Assembly (NCBI RefSeq): GCF_019748715.1
Contig: NZ_JACLBZ010000030.1
Location: 1-64,000 of the forward strand
Length of the DNA stretch: 64,000 bases
Origin: Sporosarcina aquimarina
GTDB lineage: Bacteria; Bacillota; Bacilli; Bacillales_A; Planococcaceae
Direction: 5' to 3'
A program made the translations under genes and the position numbers. Each line of letters starts with the position of its first letter. Positions within the stretch are counted from its first letter, which is position 1. Of this stretch, positions 61,230 through 64,000 are shown one piece after another. The notes below the pieces were generated by a model, which was not told the origin of the DNA, did not search any database, and saw only the letters and a program-made list of their open reading frames with translations.

Positions 61230-61345
61230 AAAAAGATGCAGAACCGAACGTAATTCTCATCACACCGAACCATTCTCCACCCTGACCGAACCAAAACAGC
61301 AGACTAACGCGCCAAACTCCTTTTGCACCGAACCAAACCATATCC
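61230..61345. repeat. Degenerate 21-bp period array, locus 2
   Basis: On the minus strand, cores TTTGGTTCGGTGC, TTTGGCGCG, TTTGGTTCGGT, TGGTTCGGTGT and TTCGGTTCTGC recur at about 21-24 bases. They resemble those at 48210-48362. The array follows the lplJ terminator. Confidence 0.65.
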
Positions 61346-61351
61346 TTAACG

Positions 61352-61385
61352 AAAAAAAGCGCAGTGCCTCGCAAGACACGCGCTT
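61352..61385 (-). terminator. Terminator of the lipoate ligase gene
   Basis: AAGCGC and GCGCTT outer pairs with inner TG/CA and CT/AG pairs; on the minus strand followed by seven T. Confidence 0.78.
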
Positions 61386-61394
61386 CCTCTTCAT

Positions 61395-62387
61395 TCAATA
61401 AATCAATCCAACAAACTCTTCTAGTTGAATACCGCCCAAAATCTTCTCCACATCCATCGACGCTAGCGCCTCCGTAATCGCTTTACGTTCATATTTTACG
61501 CCAGTCAGCCGCTGTTCAATCTCCGCCACTTCACCAACCCCGAAAAAGTCACCATAGATGTGGATATCTTCGATGCTTCCTTTTACAACATACAAGCGTA
61601 CATCAATGCCCCCGACCGGGAAACGTTTCGATTGTTGCACATTGAACTTTGGAGAACGACCATAGTTCCAATCCCAATTTCCGTAACGCTCAGCAGATAG
61701 CTTGCGAATATTTGACCAGTCTTCTTCTGTAAGTTCCTTATATTGAATATTTTCTTCTCCATCAAAAATCGAATTCAATATTTCCTGCCTGAATTGCTCA
61801 ATCGAAATTGGCTCTTCGAGAAACTCCGAAATATTGGCAACACGACTGCGGATCGACTTAATGCCTTTCGACTCGATTTTGTCTTTTTTCACTTTCAGCG
61901 AGTTGACGACACCTTCCATATCTGTGTCAAACAGCAATGTCCCGTGACTGAACATCCGGCCACCTGTCGCAAACTGTGCATTTCCTGAAATTTTCCGTCC
62001 ATCGATCAGAATATCGTTACGACCAAGCAGTTCTGCTTTGATGCCCATCTTCGCGAGCGCATCCGTTACGGGCTCAGTGAACTTCTTGAAGTTCCGGAAT
62101 GAATCTCCATCATCTTTCGTAATGATACTGAAGTTCAAGTTTCCTTGATCATGATAGACAGCGCCGCCGCCAGATAGTCGGCGGACGACATGAATGTCTT
62201 CACGATCCACAAATTCTGTGTTGATCTCTTCAATGGTATTTTGATTTTTACCGATAATGATCGATGGTTCATTGATATAGAACAGTAAATACGAATCTTT
62301 GTCGACGTCCATCGTCTTTAAGACATATTCTTCAATTGCCAAGTTAATTCGTGGATCTGTTACCCCTTTATTGTCAATAAATTGCAT
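61395..62387 (-). CDS. lplJ: Lipoate-protein ligase
   Basis: A 330-residue enzyme: N-terminal catalytic domain with RRLSGGGAVYHDQGNLNFS (lipoate/ATP site), KISGNAQF with the ATP-binding lysine, HGTLLFDTDM, and a C-terminal accessory domain from about residue 245. It attaches lipoate to dehydrogenase E2 and GcvH lysines. Its neighbour YhfH is the same as in B. subtilis. Confidence 0.94.
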   Translation of the reverse strand: MQFIDNKGVTDPRINLAIEEYVLKTMDVDKDSYLLFYINEPSIIIGKNQNTIEEINTEFVDREDIHVVRRLSGGGAVYHDQGNLNFSIITKDDGDSFRNFKKFTEPVTDALAKMGIKAELLGRNDILIDGRKISGNAQFATGGRMFSHGTLLFDTDMEGVVNSLKVKKDKIESKGIKSIRSRVANISEFLEEPISIEQFRQEILNSIFDGEENIQYKELTEEDWSNIRKLSAERYGNWDWNYGRSPKFNVQQSKRFPVGGIDVRLYVVKGSIEDIHIYGDFFGVGEVAEIEQRLTGVKYERKAITEALASMDVEKILGGIQLEEFVGLIY

Positions 62388-62593
62388 TTCCTATCTCTCC
62401 TCACAATTTTGTCACATTTATTTTCTGTGAATTCTTTCAATTTAACTTGTCCAAAACCTGTGGAAAGCGCGTCACCAAAGGTCTGAACCTATTTTAACAG
62501 ATAAATTTGCAGAGTGTTGACTTTTGCTACCTGTTATAATACACTATGAATATATCAAGGAGTTATACAACAAGGGAAAGGAATTGATCAGAT

Positions 62594-62719
62594 ATGGTTG
62601 AAAGTATCGTAGAGTTTTTCAAGAACTTGCCGGCGAAGGTTTGTGCGACATGCGGAAACGAAATCGAAGAGCAGCATGAGTGCTACTCTAATCACTGTGA
62701 CCACTGCAACATTAAATAA
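62594..62719 (+). CDS. yhfH: YhfH-like small zinc-ribbon protein
   Basis: A 41-codon gene: MVESIVEFFKNLPAKVCATC followed by GNEIEEQHECYSNHCDHC. Two Cys pairs (CATC and CDHC) can bind zinc. YhfH of B. subtilis has the same size, pattern and neighbour lplJ. It has AAAGGAA upstream and a terminator just after its stop. Function unknown. Confidence 0.85.
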   Translation: MVESIVEFFKNLPAKVCATCGNEIEEQHECYSNHCDHCNIK

Positions 62720-62736
62720 TATAAAACTTTCATTCG

Positions 62737-62764
62737 GCGAATATCTCGGTATTCGCTTTTTTTG
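62737..62764 (+). terminator. Terminator of yhfH
   Basis: GCGAATA and TATTCGC stem with six-base loop, then eight T. Confidence 0.85.
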
Positions 62765-62794
62765 TTGTCTGAAATAGATACAGGCTTTGCACAC

Positions 62795-62930
62795 CGTTGA
62801 TTTCCGCTCCAATCAACTTGAACTTCTCCCACCCCAAAAATAAAAATCTAAAACCTAAAACTTCAAATCTAAAATTAAAAGTGAACTGTTCTTAACAGAT
62901 AATATTTATCAATCAAAAAATTCACATAAA
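62795..62930. other. GC-rich repeat scar and AT-rich spacer
   Basis: CACCGTTGATTTCCGCTCCA is the outer edge of the GC-rich repeat unit. The rest is A/T-rich sequence with no gene. Confidence 0.5.
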
Positions 62931-62963
62931 AAAACAGCCAGAGCATAGCGTTCTGGCTGTTTT
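62931..62963 (-). terminator. Terminator of hemY
   Basis: AAAACAGCCAGA and TCTGGCTGTTTT pair perfectly around a nine-base loop; on the minus strand T-rich sequence follows. Confidence 0.88.
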
Positions 62964-62965
62964 GG

Positions 62966-64000
62966 TTATTTAAAGAGGTCGGTCAAGATGTTCTCCATTG
63001 CGGCTACTCCCTGGTCGATGCAATCGGGCAGGCCGACTCCGTTGTAGGAGGCGCCTGCGAGTTGAATCATGGGGAATTGTTCGTGGAGTTCTTGTCTCGC
63101 TCTTAGGATTTTTTCTTTGTGTCCGACTCGGTATTGCGGTCGGTCTTCTTTCCAGCGTGTGATGATGCAAAATTCGGGTTGACCTTCTAAGCCTAGGATT
63201 TCACCTAAGTCTTTGAGGACGATTTTCTCTATCTCACTGTCAGGCAAATCGACGATCGCTTCTTCTCCGATTCTTCCGACGAAGGCTCTGACCATCACTT
63301 TATCGTCCGGTGTGGTCGTTGGCCATTTGCGGTCGACGAGTGTGCAGGCGGTAATTGAGTAATTGCTGCTGCGTGGCACTAAGAAACCCGTTCCGTCAAT
63401 TTCGCGTTTCATTGCACTTTTTGGGAAACCAAGTGCAACGGTCGCGACGGAGGTGGTTGGGATTGTTCCGAGTTCCTTTAGCAGACCATGCGGTTCAAAC
63501 AATTGACTTGCTACGGAATGACTCGTTGCCATGATCACTGCATCTGCTTCGATTTGTTGCTGATCGCTCAATGTCAAAATCACTCGGTTGTCTTGCTTAT
63601 CTACCTTGATAACCCGAGTCCCTTTCATGACAACTACTGGATCGAGCTGTTCTTCCAGCGCCTCTACTACAGATTCCAGCCCTTGCCTAAAGGTGTGGAA
63701 AGCACCCATTTTTTTGGAGCTATGGCTGTTTTTCTGCGGCAACTGTTTCGGCGTTGTTTTTTTCATGCCTAAAATTAAGCTCCGATGCTTTCTCTCCACT
63801 TCATAAAACTGTGGAAAAGTAGATTCTAAGCTCATCTGATCAATATCGCCTGCATAGACACCTGACAATAATGGCTCGATCAAATTTTCCACTACCTCGG
63901 TACCAAAGCGTCGACGGAAGAATTTCCCCAGCGACTGATCACCAGATACTTCGGAGCGTGGCAACACAAAATCACCTGCTGCTCGCAGTTTTCCGCTTAA
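62966..64000 (-). CDS. hemY: Coproporphyrinogen III oxidase / protoporphyrinogen oxidase HemY, C-terminal part (continues past window end)
   Basis: The reading frame is open through the window edge at 64000, so only about 344 C-terminal residues are seen. They include SLGKFFRRRFGTEVVENLIEPLLSGVYAG, the GLESVVEALEEQL block and the FAD-contacting end LAGASYNGVGLPDCIDQG. In Gram-positive bacteria HemY (CgoX) oxidises coproporphyrinogen III in haem synthesis. A terminator follows it directly. The N-terminal FAD loop lies outside the window. Confidence 0.93.
   Translation of the reverse strand, partial: LSGKLRAAGDFVLPRSEVSGDQSLGKFFRRRFGTEVVENLIEPLLSGVYAGDIDQMSLESTFPQFYEVERKHRSLILGMKKTTPKQLPQKNSHSSKKMGAFHTFRQGLESVVEALEEQLDPVVVMKGTRVIKVDKQDNRVILTLSDQQQIEADAVIMATSHSVASQLFEPHGLLKELGTIPTTSVATVALGFPKSAMKREIDGTGFLVPRSSNYSITACTLVDRKWPTTTPDDKVMVRAFVGRIGEEAIVDLPDSEIEKIVLKDLGEILGLEGQPEFCIITRWKEDRPQYRVGHKEKILRARQELHEQFPMIQLAGASYNGVGLPDCIDQGVAAMENILTDLFK

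Noticed and set aside
61207-61398. 63-codon frame on the minus strand after lplJ
   Set aside because: Lies over the lplJ terminator and the second 21-bp array; no ribosome site.
1-64000. CRISPR arrays, rRNA or tRNA genes
   Set aside because: No direct-repeat/spacer pattern with constant repeat, no CCA-ended cloverleaf and no rRNA stretches were found; the 21-bp arrays have too short and too variable units.

Overview
The window looks like a chromosome segment of a motile, low-GC Bacillota of the Planococcaceae, most like Sporosarcina. The comF-flgM-flgN-flgK-flgL-fliW-csrA-hag order, an S-box leader, a BceRSAB module, yhfH/lplJ and frequent SigD-type promoters support this. The species itself is inference.

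Layout. Positions 1-3.7 kb hold the tail of an IS3-family transposase, an S-box (SAM-I) riboswitch with a YxjG/YxjH-type methionine synthase-like gene, and a convergent NhaC-type antiporter. Positions 4-6.5 kb are accessory: a DUF3800 protein, a small coiled-coil protein and a decayed LAGLIDADG endonuclease. Positions 6.7-14.5 kb are a sugar-acid (D-galactonate-type) operon: IclR regulator, aldolase, kinase, tripartite TctCBA uptake, dehydratase and a hydroxyacid dehydrogenase. Matching palindromes lie beside the promoters.

Positions 14.7-25 kb are an accessory island. It carries a stand-alone reverse transcriptase with a roughly 380-nt structured leader, small coiled-coil genes, an intact free-standing LAGLIDADG endonuclease, a membrane protein, a Hanks kinase, and a truncated flagellin pseudogene containing two group I introns. 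A DUF2920 hydrolase and an IS4-family insertion (inverted repeats and 9-bp target duplication visible) follow.

Positions 26.5-35.8 kb are an eight-gene operon for CMP-legionaminic-acid-type sugar synthesis plus a Maf flagellin glycosyltransferase. All genes overlap, and a SigD-type promoter precedes them. Positions 36-46.8 kb hold a broken second copy of the endonuclease, then hag, csrA, fliW, yviE, flgL, flgK, flgN, flgM, yvyF, comFC, comFA and degV. The intact hag carries a group I intron near its 3' end, and the first codons of the intron re-encode the flagellin C-terminus. Spliced and unspliced messages therefore both predict 274-residue flagellins. This is the most unusual signal in the window.

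Positions 47-64 kb are mainly housekeeping: enoyl-CoA hydratase, a divergent FliS-like/flagellin-like pair, a displaced comFB, aspA, an S9 peptidase, an acyl-CoA synthetase, the Bce-type resistance module, lplJ, yhfH and the 3' part of hemY. This part is interspersed with GC-rich inverted repeats and two 21-bp-period arrays.

How it fits together: flagellar assembly (SigD, FlgM, CsrA, FliW), flagellin glycosylation (Leg sugars, Maf, perhaps DUF2920) and flagellin-targeted mobile introns/endonucleases are concentrated in one 25-kb stretch.
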